64,000 nt of DNA from AM-0621 sp964386705 (GTDB lineage: Bacteria > Planctomycetota > Planctomycetia > Planctomycetales > Planctomycetaceae), in NCBI GenBank assembly GCA_964386705.1, contig CAYLTY010000010.1, positions 1 through 64,000 on the forward strand. The letters run 5' to 3'. The translations under genes were made by a program, and so were the position numbers. How positions within the stretch are numbered: the stretch's first letter is position 1; every line of letters starts with the position of its first letter. Below the pieces are notes generated by a model. It was not told where the DNA came from and ran no database searches. It saw nothing but the letters and a program-made list of their open reading frames with translations. Below are positions 1 to 8,775 of this stretch, in pieces.

Positions 1-17
1 GTTCAAGGAGGATGATC

Positions 18-260
18 ATGGATCAAAATTTGCCACCGTTTACTTCCGAGCAATTGTTGCTTCAACTGGTTCGCGATGTTGTGACTCGTCGAACCAACGG
101 GACGATCTACAACTTGGAAGTGTCACTCGACGAAGGAGTTGTCGTCATCCAGGGTCGGACGACACGCTACTACCACAAACAACTCGCGACGAGCGCCGTG
201 CTGGACGAACTGTCGGACTCGCAGATCGAAGTCCGTAACGGAATCTGCGTGACCTGCTGA
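18..260 (+). CDS. small BON-domain-like protein
   Basis: An 80-residue protein whose segment around residues 30-75 (LEVSLDEGVVVIQGRTTRYYHKQLA, read in parts) has the beta-strand, 'V.I.GRT', helix pattern of a BON domain, a phospholipid- or envelope-associated module of about 60-70 residues. It is too short to hold anything else. I chose the second ATG, because the strong AAGGAGG at 5-11 directly abuts the first ATG at 12 and lies 6 nt ahead of the ATG at 18. There is no signal peptide, so it is probably cytoplasmic. The family call is by pattern only. The gene lies about 150 nt ahead of the SRPBCC gene on the same strand and may be expressed with it. Confidence 0.6.
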   Translation: MDQNLPPFTSEQLLLQLVRDVVTRRTNGTIYNLEVSLDEGVVVIQGRTTRYYHKQLATSAVLDELSDSQIEVRNGICVTC

Positions 261-415
261 AGCCGTCGCAGGTCTGAATTCGTGAACGCGGGAAATTCTG
301 TTCAACGCGCATCAATTCGCGCGTTAATCCGGTCGTCGCGCTGGCGGTTCTGCTGACCTTTGGGATAGACCATAGCAGCACTCCGTAAATCGCCCGCTGT
401 CGACCGAGGAACGTC

Positions 416-880
416 ATGAAGACCGTCAAACTGGTTCGCGAACAAGTCATCGATCAACCTGTCGAGACCGTGTTTGCATTCTTCTCCAGTGCTCAGAACC
501 TGCAAGTTCTGACGCCCAAGTGGCTCAATTTTGAGATCCTCACGCCACTGCCGATTGAGATGCACGTTGGCACCATCATTCAGTATGCGCTACGGGTTCG
601 CGGCGTTCCGGTGCAATGGACTAGCGCGATTTCCACATGGCGTCCGCCGTTCGAGTTCGTGGACGTCCAGTTGAGCGGTCCGTACGCACTGTGGCATCAC
701 CGACACAGCTTTGAACCGCGTGGAAACTCGACGGTCGTGCGGGACGAAATCCACTATCGCCTGCCGTTTGGCTGGCTGGGATCGCTCGTGCATGCTGCGA
801 TTGTCAAACATGACCTGGAGAAGATCTTCGCTCACAGGTTCGAGGTTATCGCTCAGCAGTTTGTCACGGCAGCTCCGTAG
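416..880 (+). CDS. SRPBCC-superfamily (START/cyclase-like) protein
   Basis: A 154-residue protein with the helix-grip pattern of the SRPBCC superfamily: an N-terminal strand followed by 'QPVETVFAFFSSAQNLQVLTP', central strands (GTIIQYALRVRGVPVQWTS), a strand pair with 'F.D.Q..GPYALWHHRHSF', and a long C-terminal helix ending in 'IFAHRFEVIAQQF'. The length equals a single-domain family member. Such proteins bind hydrophobic ligands. This subgroup is often labelled ligand-binding or cyclase/dehydrase-like, with no proven reaction. GAGGAA sits 5 nt before the ATG, supporting the start. There is no signal peptide or membrane segment. The specific ligand cannot be told from the sequence. Confidence 0.75.
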   Translation: MKTVKLVREQVIDQPVETVFAFFSSAQNLQVLTPKWLNFEILTPLPIEMHVGTIIQYALRVRGVPVQWTSAISTWRPPFEFVDVQLSGPYALWHHRHSFEPRGNSTVVRDEIHYRLPFGWLGSLVHAAIVKHDLEKIFAHRFEVIAQQFVTAAP

Positions 881-942
881 GCGCTGCCGGATGACGTTGG
901 CTGTGAAGCTTCCCGCCGCACGCGACTGCTTACCGCCGAGCC

Positions 943-1140
943 TTACTGCTCAGCCGCGCTCAGAGCCCATTCAATCTCATCCAGTTGCTGGCGCTCCAGT
1001 AGCTGCCGGCGGCGAACGCCGAGAAACTCCTGCGTGGCCCGATGAATCAAGTCCTCACGGGCTCGAAACTCACCAGCATCCACGACACGGTCGATCTCGT
1101 TGGCAAGATCATCTGAGAGTTCAATGGTGACGGAGTTCAT
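943..1140 (-). CDS. ribbon-helix-helix protein, orphan antitoxin-like
   Basis: A 65-residue protein that begins MNSVTIELSDDLANEID, the short N-terminal strand and first helix of a CopG/ParD-type ribbon-helix-helix protein. It continues with 'GEFRAREDLIHRATQEFL', typical of the second helix in ParD-like antitoxins ('F.SREE.IR.AL'). Charged C-terminal residues follow (VRRRQLLERQQLDEIEWAL), the part that normally binds a toxin. The start was placed at 1140 rather than at the upstream in-frame codon, because GGAGG lies 5 nt before this ATG. No toxin reading frame of ParE, VapC or other type adjoins it, so it is either an orphan antitoxin or a stand-alone DNA-binding protein. Confidence 0.6.
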   Translation of the reverse strand: MNSVTIELSDDLANEIDRVVDAGEFRAREDLIHRATQEFLGVRRRQLLERQQLDEIEWALSAAEQ

Positions 1141-1418
1141 AAATACCTCCAGCAAATACGACCCGCACGCAACGCGAATCATACGGCGCCGAAGGGCGTG
1201 GATGAAAAGTACCTGAAAGAGACTCAGGCTCTGCTTTGCGGGTTACCCGCAGATTCGCGAGGACGTCGCGAAACTTGCCGACATGCGTGCGCGGACAGGT
1301 CGCGTTGCCACCGCAGGCTTCAGGGGGTGAGGTTTTCCGTCTGGAAGACGACGGGAACCCAGCCGGTTTTGAAGTTCAAAGCCTCGTCGTGCTGAAACTC
1401 GCTCGATTCGGCTGCCGC
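1141..1418. other. gap between nuoN and the RHH gene; weak hairpin, no gene supported
   Basis: No convincing gene is present. Short open frames here lack a ribosome site and recognisable protein pattern. A tight dyad at 1237-1251 (TGCGGG, TTA, CCCGCA) could form a 6-bp stem downstream of the nuo operon. It is not followed by a T-run on the minus strand, so a terminator role is only possible. Confidence 0.3.
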
Positions 1419-2927
1419 TCAGCTTGTCATCCGTCCGACGCTCTCAGCAAATTTCCAGAGGGTCTGAGGAGCCACGAACAGAGCCAGCGTGGCTACTGCA
1501 CACAAGGCGCTACCGACGAGGGCCGGAATCTGAAGTTTGCATTCTCCCGAGTGTGAACTCGGATGCAGAAACATCACAGCAACCAATCGCAGGTAGTACC
1601 AGGCTGAGATCGCGGCGTTCATCGCAATCGCGACGGCGAGAATTTCTCCCAGAACATTTCCTTGCGACCAGGCCGCAAGAAAGAGATTCAGCTTGCCCAG
1701 AAAACCTGCCGTTGGTGGAAGTCCCGTCAGGCCGAAGAGGACGATCGCCAGCAACATAGCAGTCAGCGGATGAGCTCGGCTGAGACCCGAGAAGTCATCC
1801 AACGTTTGGGCCTGCTTGTGCGAATCGCCGACGGCGACCAGCACTCCAAAAACGCCGATCGTCGCGATGCCATAAATCGCCAGATAAAACAGCAACGCGC
1901 TCCAGCCATTCACGATGGACCCCTGAGCGATGACCGCAAAACCGGCCAGCATGTAACCGGCGTGGGCGATGCTGGAGTACGCCATCATGCGGGCCACGTT
2001 GCGTTGCCGCAGGGCCATCAAATTGCCGATGAACATCGTCATGACCGCCATGCCGGAAATCAGTGTGACCTCCAACGATGACATCGTGGCATTCCCCGCC
2101 GTGAGCAGGGAGAGCGCCTGGACGACTCGAAAGAGAGCGACAAAGCCGACGACTTTCGGAACGAACGACAGCATCGCCGCTCCTGATGGAGCGACACCTT
2201 GAAAGACGTCCGGTGCGTAAAAGTGGAACGGCACCGCTGTGATGCGGAAGCTCAATCCGGCCAGCAGCATGGTGAAGGCCAGCGCCGCAATCGGCAGGCT
2301 GCCTGACGAGATGGCTGTCTTCAAGGCTTCATGCACACCCGGCAGGCTTGTGGTTCCTGCGAGACCGTAGAGATAGCTGAGACCAAACAGCACTAGGGCT
2401 GAGGAAAAGATACTCAGTAAGAAGTACTTGATGGTGGCTTCACGCGAAGCTGTTCCTTTTCCGGGCAGGTAGAGCAGCACATACGTAGGAATGCTGACCA
2501 GTTCCAGAGCCAGAAATAGAGTGATGAGATCATTCGCTGCGGCGACCAGATTGGATCCCGCCAAGATCGCGAGCAGGCACGCCTGACATTCCGCAGAGAC
2601 TCGGTCTTCAACCTGTCCCCACAAGACCAGGACCAGCACACTGCCCAGAGAAAACGACAACAAGCGGGTGAACCAGACGAGTTCATCAATGCGAAACGGC
2701 CCGGTCGTGGCCGATTCCATCGACCCGTTTTGCCACGCGGTGGCCGCCGACACAATGCCGATTAGCGCGATGATACCCCAACGATGCCGCACGCCGGTGG
2801 AATGACCGTGCCGGTCGCTGACCAGGAACGGACCGATTGCGAACGTCACACAGACCGTCGCAAGCAGGATCAATTCCGGGACGACGTGTTGCACCGCCCC
2901 GTTCAACGCTTGAATCGCAGCATCCAC
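1419..2927 (-). CDS. nuoN: NADH-quinone oxidoreductase subunit N
   Basis: Antiporter-like membrane subunit of complex I, one of the three proton-pumping subunits of the membrane arm. The 502-residue protein has about 14 predicted membrane helices and the family core 'LALELVSIPTYVLL' with the conserved glutamate in the fifth helix region, then 'ATIKYFLLSIFSSALVLFGLSYLYG' and 'PFHFYAPDVFQGVAPS'. 'ARMMAYSSIAHAGYML' marks the broken-helix lysine/histidine region. The length is normal for NuoN. The GTG start at 2927 is preceded by GGAG with a 7-nt gap. It is the last gene of the operon, 56 nt after nuoM. Confidence 0.97.
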   Translation of the reverse strand: MDAAIQALNGAVQHVVPELILLATVCVTFAIGPFLVSDRHGHSTGVRHRWGIIALIGIVSAATAWQNGSMESATTGPFRIDELVWFTRLLSFSLGSVLVLVLWGQVEDRVSAECQACLLAILAGSNLVAAANDLITLFLALELVSIPTYVLLYLPGKGTASREATIKYFLLSIFSSALVLFGLSYLYGLAGTTSLPGVHEALKTAISSGSLPIAALAFTMLLAGLSFRITAVPFHFYAPDVFQGVAPSGAAMLSFVPKVVGFVALFRVVQALSLLTAGNATMSSLEVTLISGMAVMTMFIGNLMALRQRNVARMMAYSSIAHAGYMLAGFAVIAQGSIVNGWSALLFYLAIYGIATIGVFGVLVAVGDSHKQAQTLDDFSGLSRAHPLTAMLLAIVLFGLTGLPPTAGFLGKLNLFLAAWSQGNVLGEILAVAIAMNAAISAWYYLRLVAVMFLHPSSHSGECKLQIPALVGSALCAVATLALFVAPQTLWKFAESVGRMTS

Positions 2928-2983
2928 TGTTCAACTCCAACTCTATTCGTTCGCAGCACCCTGCTGGGCGATTGCGTTGTGTC

Positions 2984-4660
2984 TTACTGATGATTTCCGG
3001 CGGCTGGCGCGACTGTTTCAGCAGCGGTAATCTTGAACTCTGCATCAGCAGGCTTCACGGCTCGTGGCGGGCCTTGAGTGTATAGCTTCGCGACCGCCTC
3101 AATGTCCGGGCGCATGAGATCCAGCGTCGGTTGAGGTGTCACACCAATCCACAGGCAGAGTGCCATCAACGGAGCCAACGCGACCATTTCGCGCGGGGTG
3201 ATATCCGTTACAGGCTCGTGATGATCACCGTGTCCATGCTTGGGTTCACGCAACGGACCAAAGAATCCGTGCTGCACCATGGTCAGCAGGTACCACGCGC
3301 CGAGGACAACGCCAGAAGCACCAATCACTGCGTAAATCGGTCCCGCCTTGAACATGCCGATTAACGACAGCACTTCGCCCACGAAGCCGTTCAACATCGG
3401 CAGCCCGATGCTGGACATCGCCACAAAGACCATCGCACAAGACATCAGCGGCAAGCGATTCGCCAGGCCGCCCAGGTCATCCAACTGACGCGTGTGATAA
3501 CGTTCGTAAATCATGCCGACGATCAAGAACAAGGCACCGGTCGAGAGGCCGTGATTGATCATCTGCAGCACGCCGCCAGCGATGCCCTCGGTATTCAGAG
3601 CGAACAACCCCAGCATGCAGAAGCCCAGGTGAGCTACCGAACTGTAAGCCACCAGCTTCTTGATATCGCGTTGAGCCAACGCGCACAGCGAACCGTAGAC
3701 GATGCCGATCACCGACATAGTTCCGATCAGCGGCAAGCCAGTTTCCAGACAAGCCACGGGAACGATCGGCAGGAGCAGCCTGAGGAAACCGTAAGTTCCC
3801 AATTTCAACAGCACACCAGCCAGCATGACTGAGCCAGCAGTCGGTGCCTCAACGTGAGCCAGCGGCAACCACGTATGGAATGGGAACAGCGGCACTTTCA
3901 CCATGAAACCGGCAGCAATGGCCAGGAACAACCAGAATTGCACGTCGTCGCTGAGCGGGAAGCGAGTGAGATAGCGGGCGAGATCAGGAATCGAGAACGC
4001 GGTTTGACTGATGGCGACGCCGGGCGTCGAGGCCACAGCAGTAACCAGATAAACCAGTCCCAGCAGCGTGATCAAACCGCCAACGAGCGTGTAGAGGAAG
4101 AACTTGACCGCGGCATAGCGTCGTTGCGGACCGCCCCAGATGCCCACCATAAAGAACAGTGGCAACAGGGTGAACTCAAAGAACACGTAGAACAGCACCA
4201 AGTCGAACGCACAGAACACACCGATAAGGCCAGCCTCGAGGAACAGCAGACAGGCGTAGAACTCGGCCGCCCGGTCCTTGATGGATTCCCATGAGATCAA
4301 TACCGACGAGATCGTCAGCACCGTCGTCAGCAGAATCATGGCAACGCTGATGCCATCCAGTCCCAGGAAGAACTCCAGCTCAACCGTCTTGCCGCTGTCC
4401 TGCCCGAACGACATCCAGGTATGTCGCAACACCGTGACTGGATTGACTGGCGCCAATTGGTCGCTGCTAGCGGCAAAGCGATCCTTCACGCCCGTGGCTT
4501 GAAAATCACTCGCAACGACCAGCGACAGCAGCAACGTCAGAACTGCTCCCATCAGCGCGATCCAGCGGGACGTGGTGTGTTCGGACGATGACCGAAACAA
4601 CAGCACCAGCAGCGCCGTGGCGACAGGACACAACAGAAGCATCAGCAGAGAAACAGTCAT
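2984..4660 (-). CDS. nuoM: NADH-quinone oxidoreductase subunit M
   Basis: Second antiporter-like subunit of the complex I membrane arm. About 558 residues. Family hallmarks are 'FYVFFEFTLLPLFFMVGIWGG' with the essential glutamate, 'AVKFFLYTLVGGLITLLG', 'PLFPFHTWLPLAHVEAPTAGSV' and 'DIKKLVAYSSVAHLGFCMLG'. A histidine-rich segment (HGHGDHHEP) lies near residue 470 and a C-terminal tail of about 40 residues follows the last helix, slightly longer than the E. coli protein. The start is uncertain. An in-frame GTG at 4669 has GGAG only 3 nt upstream, whereas the ATG used here at 4660 has it 12 nt away. It sits 47 nt after nuoL. Confidence 0.96.
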   Translation of the reverse strand: MTVSLLMLLLCPVATALLVLLFRSSSEHTTSRWIALMGAVLTLLLSLVVASDFQATGVKDRFAASSDQLAPVNPVTVLRHTWMSFGQDSGKTVELEFFLGLDGISVAMILLTTVLTISSVLISWESIKDRAAEFYACLLFLEAGLIGVFCAFDLVLFYVFFEFTLLPLFFMVGIWGGPQRRYAAVKFFLYTLVGGLITLLGLVYLVTAVASTPGVAISQTAFSIPDLARYLTRFPLSDDVQFWLFLAIAAGFMVKVPLFPFHTWLPLAHVEAPTAGSVMLAGVLLKLGTYGFLRLLLPIVPVACLETGLPLIGTMSVIGIVYGSLCALAQRDIKKLVAYSSVAHLGFCMLGLFALNTEGIAGGVLQMINHGLSTGALFLIVGMIYERYHTRQLDDLGGLANRLPLMSCAMVFVAMSSIGLPMLNGFVGEVLSLIGMFKAGPIYAVIGASGVVLGAWYLLTMVQHGFFGPLREPKHGHGDHHEPVTDITPREMVALAPLMALCLWIGVTPQPTLDLMRPDIEAVAKLYTQGPPRAVKPADAEFKITAAETVAPAAGNHQ

Positions 4661-4716
4661 GGAGTTCACTTACTCCGAACAATGTTCGAATCGAGTCTTC
4701 AACGGACAAGCCTGAA

Positions 4717-6759
4717 TCAACTGGAAACAACTTGCAGTGCAAACAGCACAATCACAATCAAGCCTGCGAACATGATGTATGCGTAGGATGAAACCAGTCC
4801 GTTATGCATCACCTTCGGGATCGAGCTGAACCAGCGTGGAATCGCTCCGCAGAGGTCAACCAGCGGATCGATCACGAGTTGATCAATCGCAAACGACAGC
4901 TTCGCAATGCCGCGTAGCGGTAACACAATCAGGCCGAGAAACAGCTCGTCGAAGTAGAACTTGTTGAGCGACAGCTTGTAGAGCGGGCCAAACTTCGCGG
5001 GCAGAGACTCGACTTTCTCGCGACCGCTGCCGTACATCAGATAAGCAATGCCCACCCCGACCACGGCGACAATCGCACTCATCAACATCAGGCCGATGTG
5101 GAAGCCGTGAGATTCCACAGGTGGCAGACCGGGCGTTCCGGCCATCGTGCTGGCGAAACCATGCGTGATCGGTCCAACCACTAGGCCGATTCCCAGGGCA
5201 CACACCGCCAGAATCCGCAGCGGCCACGCCATCGCTGGCGGTGCGTCGTGTGGATGATGTCCGGCTTCCTCGGGAAACACTTCCTTACCGTGGAACGTCA
5301 GGAAATAGGCTCGGAACGTATAGAACGCCGTCAGCAGAGCCGTCAGCGTCGCTACTCCGAAGATAATCTGAAACGCCTGCTGATGAGGTCCATGACTACC
5401 TGCGGTCTGCAACGCGGCGAGGATGTCATCCTTACTCCAGAAACCGGAGAGCACCGGCAAGCCAGCCAGAGCAGCCGCACCGCAGGCGAATGTCCAATGG
5501 GTGATCGGCAACGCGTGCTTCAAACCACTGAAGCGTCGCATGTCGATCACGTCGCCCATCGAGTGCATCACGCTGCCAGACGCCAGAAACAGCAGAGCTT
5601 TGAAATATGCGTGCGTGAAGAGATGGAACATCGCGGCCGTGACTGCGAAAGTCGCGTGCTCGGGACCTGCGACTGCAGCACCCAGACCCATGAACATGTA
5701 GCCCAGTTGGCTGACAGTCGAATACGCCATCACGCGTTTGAGGTCGGTTTGGGTCAGTGCTGTTAGAGCGGCAATCAGTGCCGTGGCCGCTCCGATCGAG
5801 CCGACGACGAGCTGAGCATCTGGGGCCAGCACAAACAGTGGAGTGCAGCGGGCAACCAGGTAGACGCCAGCGGTAACCATCGTCGCAGCGTGGATCAGCG
5901 CACTGACGGGAGTTGGACCTTCCATCGCGTCGGGCAGCCAGACATGCAGCGGGAACTGAGCTGACTTACCCATCGCTCCCAGGAACAGCAGGAGACAGAT
6001 CGTAGTAATCAAGCCGGGGTTGTCGGTTGCGATCTGTTGCAGTTGCTCTCGATTTCCCAGCACCGTGGTGAAGTCGAGCGCCCCGAATGTGGTCCAGATC
6101 AGGAAGATGCCGAGGATGAACCCGAAGTCGCCGATGCGGTTAACAACGAAGGCCTTCTTCGCCGCTGCCGCCGCAGACGGTTTTTTGAACCAGAAACCGA
6201 TGAGCAGATAACTGCACAAACCCACGGCTTCCCAGAACACGAACAACATCAGGAAGCTGGGAGCGAGCACCAGCATGCACATCGAAAATACGAACAGCGA
6301 CACTGCACCGAAGAACCGCGGATAGCCGGGGTCTCCGTGCATATAGCCGCTGGCGAAGATCGCCACGAGTAAGCTGACGCCGGTCACCATCGCCAGCATG
6401 ATCGCCGAGATCGCGTCGGCTCGTAGAGCCACCTGAATATTGATGTTGCCAATCGCGACCCACTGAAACAGCGGAGTGACAATCTCGGGTCCGTAGCCCA
6501 GTGATTCGCCAGTGCTCGCAGCCGCATGCGGCAGATCTTGAAACAACAGCACCAGCGACATCAGAAACGACACCGCCAGAGCCGCCACGGTGACGATATG
6601 GCTGCGTTCCTTGAGGAACGGCTTGCCAAACAACGCGATCGTGATGGCCGCAATCAAGGGAGCTGCGGGAATGAGTGTCAGCACGTCGGCTGAACTCAGA
6701 AACCCGCTCGCAACCACTGCGGCGTCATTCGCAAGTAAGGAGAAATTCAGGAGGTCCAA
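4717..6759 (-). CDS. nuoL: NADH-quinone oxidoreductase subunit L
   Basis: Largest antiporter-like subunit, with the long lateral helix that runs along the membrane arm of complex I. 680 residues, a little longer than the usual 610-660. Conserved core: 'LFVFWEAVGLCSYLLIGFWF' with the key glutamate, 'KKAFVVNRIGDFGFILGIFLIW', 'SAQFPLHVWLPDAMEGPTPVSALIHAATMVTAGVYLVAR' (read in parts) and 'TDLKRVMAYSTVSQLGYMFMGLG'. A short His-containing loop (EEAGHHPHDAPP) follows residue 490. The start is TTG with GGAG 8 nt upstream. The next in-frame ATG would remove the first helices, so the rare TTG start seems real. It lies 75 nt after nuoK. Confidence 0.96.
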   Translation of the reverse strand: MDLLNFSLLANDAAVVASGFLSSADVLTLIPAAPLIAAITIALFGKPFLKERSHIVTVAALAVSFLMSLVLLFQDLPHAAASTGESLGYGPEIVTPLFQWVAIGNINIQVALRADAISAIMLAMVTGVSLLVAIFASGYMHGDPGYPRFFGAVSLFVFSMCMLVLAPSFLMLFVFWEAVGLCSYLLIGFWFKKPSAAAAAKKAFVVNRIGDFGFILGIFLIWTTFGALDFTTVLGNREQLQQIATDNPGLITTICLLLFLGAMGKSAQFPLHVWLPDAMEGPTPVSALIHAATMVTAGVYLVARCTPLFVLAPDAQLVVGSIGAATALIAALTALTQTDLKRVMAYSTVSQLGYMFMGLGAAVAGPEHATFAVTAAMFHLFTHAYFKALLFLASGSVMHSMGDVIDMRRFSGLKHALPITHWTFACGAAALAGLPVLSGFWSKDDILAALQTAGSHGPHQQAFQIIFGVATLTALLTAFYTFRAYFLTFHGKEVFPEEAGHHPHDAPPAMAWPLRILAVCALGIGLVVGPITHGFASTMAGTPGLPPVESHGFHIGLMLMSAIVAVVGVGIAYLMYGSGREKVESLPAKFGPLYKLSLNKFYFDELFLGLIVLPLRGIAKLSFAIDQLVIDPLVDLCGAIPRWFSSIPKVMHNGLVSSYAYIMFAGLIVIVLFALQVVSS

Positions 6760-6834
6760 GTGCGGGCTCCGCTAGCAATCAAATCAGTTTGAGACATCAC
6801 AGCCAGACGCGACGGGTTCACCCGCCGCGTCGGA

Positions 6835-7287
6835 TCACGCGCCTTTGCTCGAGCCTGCATGAGTTTTGACACGACCAAGGTCGGGTTCTGCACCAGCAGG
6901 AGTGAGTTTGGGGAATTCTTGAGGGGCGGATTGATCTGGCGGCGCGACAGAACCACCCGCATCGATTGGCGGTGGCAAGTCGGGCTCGCGGAGTTCAGTC
7001 CACAACGTAATGTCGAGCGACTTCTTGGCTTGGTAGGCGGCCAACACCAGCGACAGCGCGAGCCCGGCTTCGCAAGCCGCGACCGTCAGAACAAATACGG
7101 TGAAGGCCTGGCCTTCGAGGTTGTGGTGAAAGCGCGAGAACGTCACTAAGGTCAGCGCGATCCCGTGCAGCATCATCTCGGCTGAGAGTACGATGAGAAT
7201 CAGGTTGCGGCGGGTGAGAAAGCCAATCGCACCCAATGCGAATAAAGCCGCTCCCACAATCAGGAAGCGTTCGTAATCAGGAGTCAT
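6835..7287 (-). CDS. nuoK: NADH-quinone oxidoreductase subunit K, C-terminally extended
   Basis: Small three-helix membrane subunit of complex I that links the quinone module to the antiporter subunits. Residues 1-100 match NuoK: 'FLTRRNLILIVLSAEMMLHGIALTL' holds the conserved membrane glutamate, and 'VFVLTVAACEAGLALSLVLA' the second one. The protein then continues for about 50 residues in a proline- and charge-rich tail (ELREPDLPPPIDAGG and onward) that normal NuoK of about 100 residues lacks. ATG overlaps the nuoJ stop by 4 nt (ATGA), implying translational coupling. The tail is predicted to be soluble and disordered, and its role is unknown. Confidence 0.95.
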   Translation of the reverse strand: MTPDYERFLIVGAALFALGAIGFLTRRNLILIVLSAEMMLHGIALTLVTFSRFHHNLEGQAFTVFVLTVAACEAGLALSLVLAAYQAKKSLDITLWTELREPDLPPPIDAGGSVAPPDQSAPQEFPKLTPAGAEPDLGRVKTHAGSSKGA

Positions 7288-8042
7288 AGCGTTCCTTGTG
7301 ACCTCCGCGGAGCAATCGCGATCGCCCCGATCGTAGCGACGAGCAGCAGCGTGCCCGCCAATTCGACTGCGAAGAGGTAGTCACCAAACAGCGATCGGCC
7401 CAGTTGATGCAACGTGCCGAAGTCTTCGTTAAGAGGCTTGCTGAGGGGATTTGAAACCAGTGGCGCCTTCTTTGTTGCGACTTTGGCTTCGACGGCCACA
7501 TTCGCGGCAGCTGCCTTTTCTGCAGCCAACTTGTCCGGTCCCCACGCAGTCAGCGACACAATAACCGCACCCAGCAACAACGTGGCGGTCACCGTTGCCA
7601 GCAATGGATGCTGCGGACGTTGGTCGTATCCTCCAGCGCCCGACTGTGAAGCCAACATCAAGACGAACATGAACGTCACGATGATCGCGCCGGCGTAGAC
7701 GATCACACTGGCCGCAGCCAGGAACGGAGCGGACTGCAAGAAGAATAGCCCGCAGAGTGACAACGTCACCAATGCGAACCACAACGCTGAGTAAGCAGGA
7801 TTCCGGGCAGTGATCATCATACCGGCCGACGCCAGAGTGATTCCTGCAAACAGGTCGAACATCACGTCGGTTTCAAGGCTGCCCGAGGTGCCTCGCGCCC
7901 GGCCTACCAGCAGAAAGATCGCCACCACTCCCAGAATCACCCCCACGATGCGCGGCTTCTTGCGATTGGAAGGCATCAGCCAGCCAATCGCTCCGGCACC
8001 CAGTATCAGGGGCACGAGGAGTTGTAGTATTTCCGGATTCAT
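7284..8042 (-). CDS. nuoJ: NADH-quinone oxidoreductase subunit J
   Basis: Membrane subunit J of complex I, 252 residues, with five predicted helices in the N-terminal 170 residues. The conserved pi-bulge helix region reads 'ASVIVYAGAIIVTFMFVLML', the clearest NuoJ signature. 'ARNPAYSALWFALVTLSLCGLFFLQSAPFLAA' precedes it. A loop rich in Ala and Lys (residues about 165-205) separates the fourth and fifth helices, and the last helix 'LFAVELAGTLLLVATIGAIAIAPR' is canonical. ATG at 8042 has AGGAAA 8 nt upstream and is preferred over the two in-frame TTG codons just before it. Confidence 0.95.
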   Translation of the reverse strand: MNPEILQLLVPLILGAGAIGWLMPSNRKKPRIVGVILGVVAIFLLVGRARGTSGSLETDVMFDLFAGITLASAGMMITARNPAYSALWFALVTLSLCGLFFLQSAPFLAAASVIVYAGAIIVTFMFVLMLASQSGAGGYDQRPQHPLLATVTATLLLGAVIVSLTAWGPDKLAAEKAAAANVAVEAKVATKKAPLVSNPLSKPLNEDFGTLHQLGRSLFGDYLFAVELAGTLLLVATIGAIAIAPRRSQGTL

Positions 8043-8085
8043 CAACAATTTCCTGTCACGTATTTATTTCAGCAGTCTGTGCTGA

Positions 8086-8727
8086 TTACTTCTTAATCAC
8101 ACCCGAAGTCGGCGCTTGCGCGGCTCGATCGTTACCCGCCACCGAAGTTGCCGGAGCCAGCGTGGGCAGTTCGGCGAAGTCGGAAGCCACACCCAGTTTG
8201 CCTCGTTGAGTTCGCACCGGATCTTTGGGATCGTTCTTGGTCTGCTCAAAGACTTCCAGCAGCTTGATTTTGTCGAACCGCATGTCGTCGCGAGTGAAGC
8301 CGGTATGGTCGTAGATGTGAGTCAGCTCGATGGCATCGCACGGACAAGCCTCTTCGCACATGCCGCAGTAGATGCAACGCAACTCATCAATGACGAATGT
8401 CTTTGGGAACTTGTCACGATCCGGCCAGTCCGGTGGAGCGTCTTGAGCCACAATGTCGATGCAATTGGCTGGGCAAGCTGTCGAACACATGAAACAAGCC
8501 ACACAGCGCACACGGCCCTGCTCGTCCTTGTTGAGGCGATGCAGTCCACGGTAGTGCAGCGGAAGTTGCGGCTTCTGTTCCGGATACTGCTCAGTAACCG
8601 GCTTATAGTTTGTGACGTGACTGATAGTCGTTCTCAAACCTTCCACAATGGCTGGCAGGAAGCTTGCTTCCCAGAAGCCAATGGTCGGTTCTTCGACCCA
8701 GGTGACGTCTTCTTTCTTGATCGGCAT
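8086..8727 (-). CDS. nuoI: NADH-quinone oxidoreductase subunit I (2x[4Fe-4S])
   Basis: Peripheral-arm iron-sulfur subunit that carries clusters N6a and N6b, passing electrons from NuoG to NuoB. 213 residues. Two ferredoxin motifs are intact: 'CVACFMCSTACPANCIDI' and 'CIYCGMCEEACPCDAIEL', each CxxCxxCxxxCP. The N-terminal amphipathic part 'ILPAIVEGLRTTISHV'-like helix and 'PLHYRGLHRL' precede them, as expected for the membrane-facing helix and cluster domain. The C-terminal 45 residues are Ala/Pro-rich and not conserved in the family. It lies 48 nt after nuoH and 43 nt before nuoJ. Confidence 0.97.
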   Translation of the reverse strand: MPIKKEDVTWVEEPTIGFWEASFLPAIVEGLRTTISHVTNYKPVTEQYPEQKPQLPLHYRGLHRLNKDEQGRVRCVACFMCSTACPANCIDIVAQDAPPDWPDRDKFPKTFVIDELRCIYCGMCEEACPCDAIELTHIYDHTGFTRDDMRFDKIKLLEVFEQTKNDPKDPVRTQRGKLGVASDFAELPTLAPATSVAGNDRAAQAPTSGVIKK

Positions 8728-8775
8728 AGCTATATCAATCTCGCAAATACTGCGACCGTTGAATCCTGACGACGA

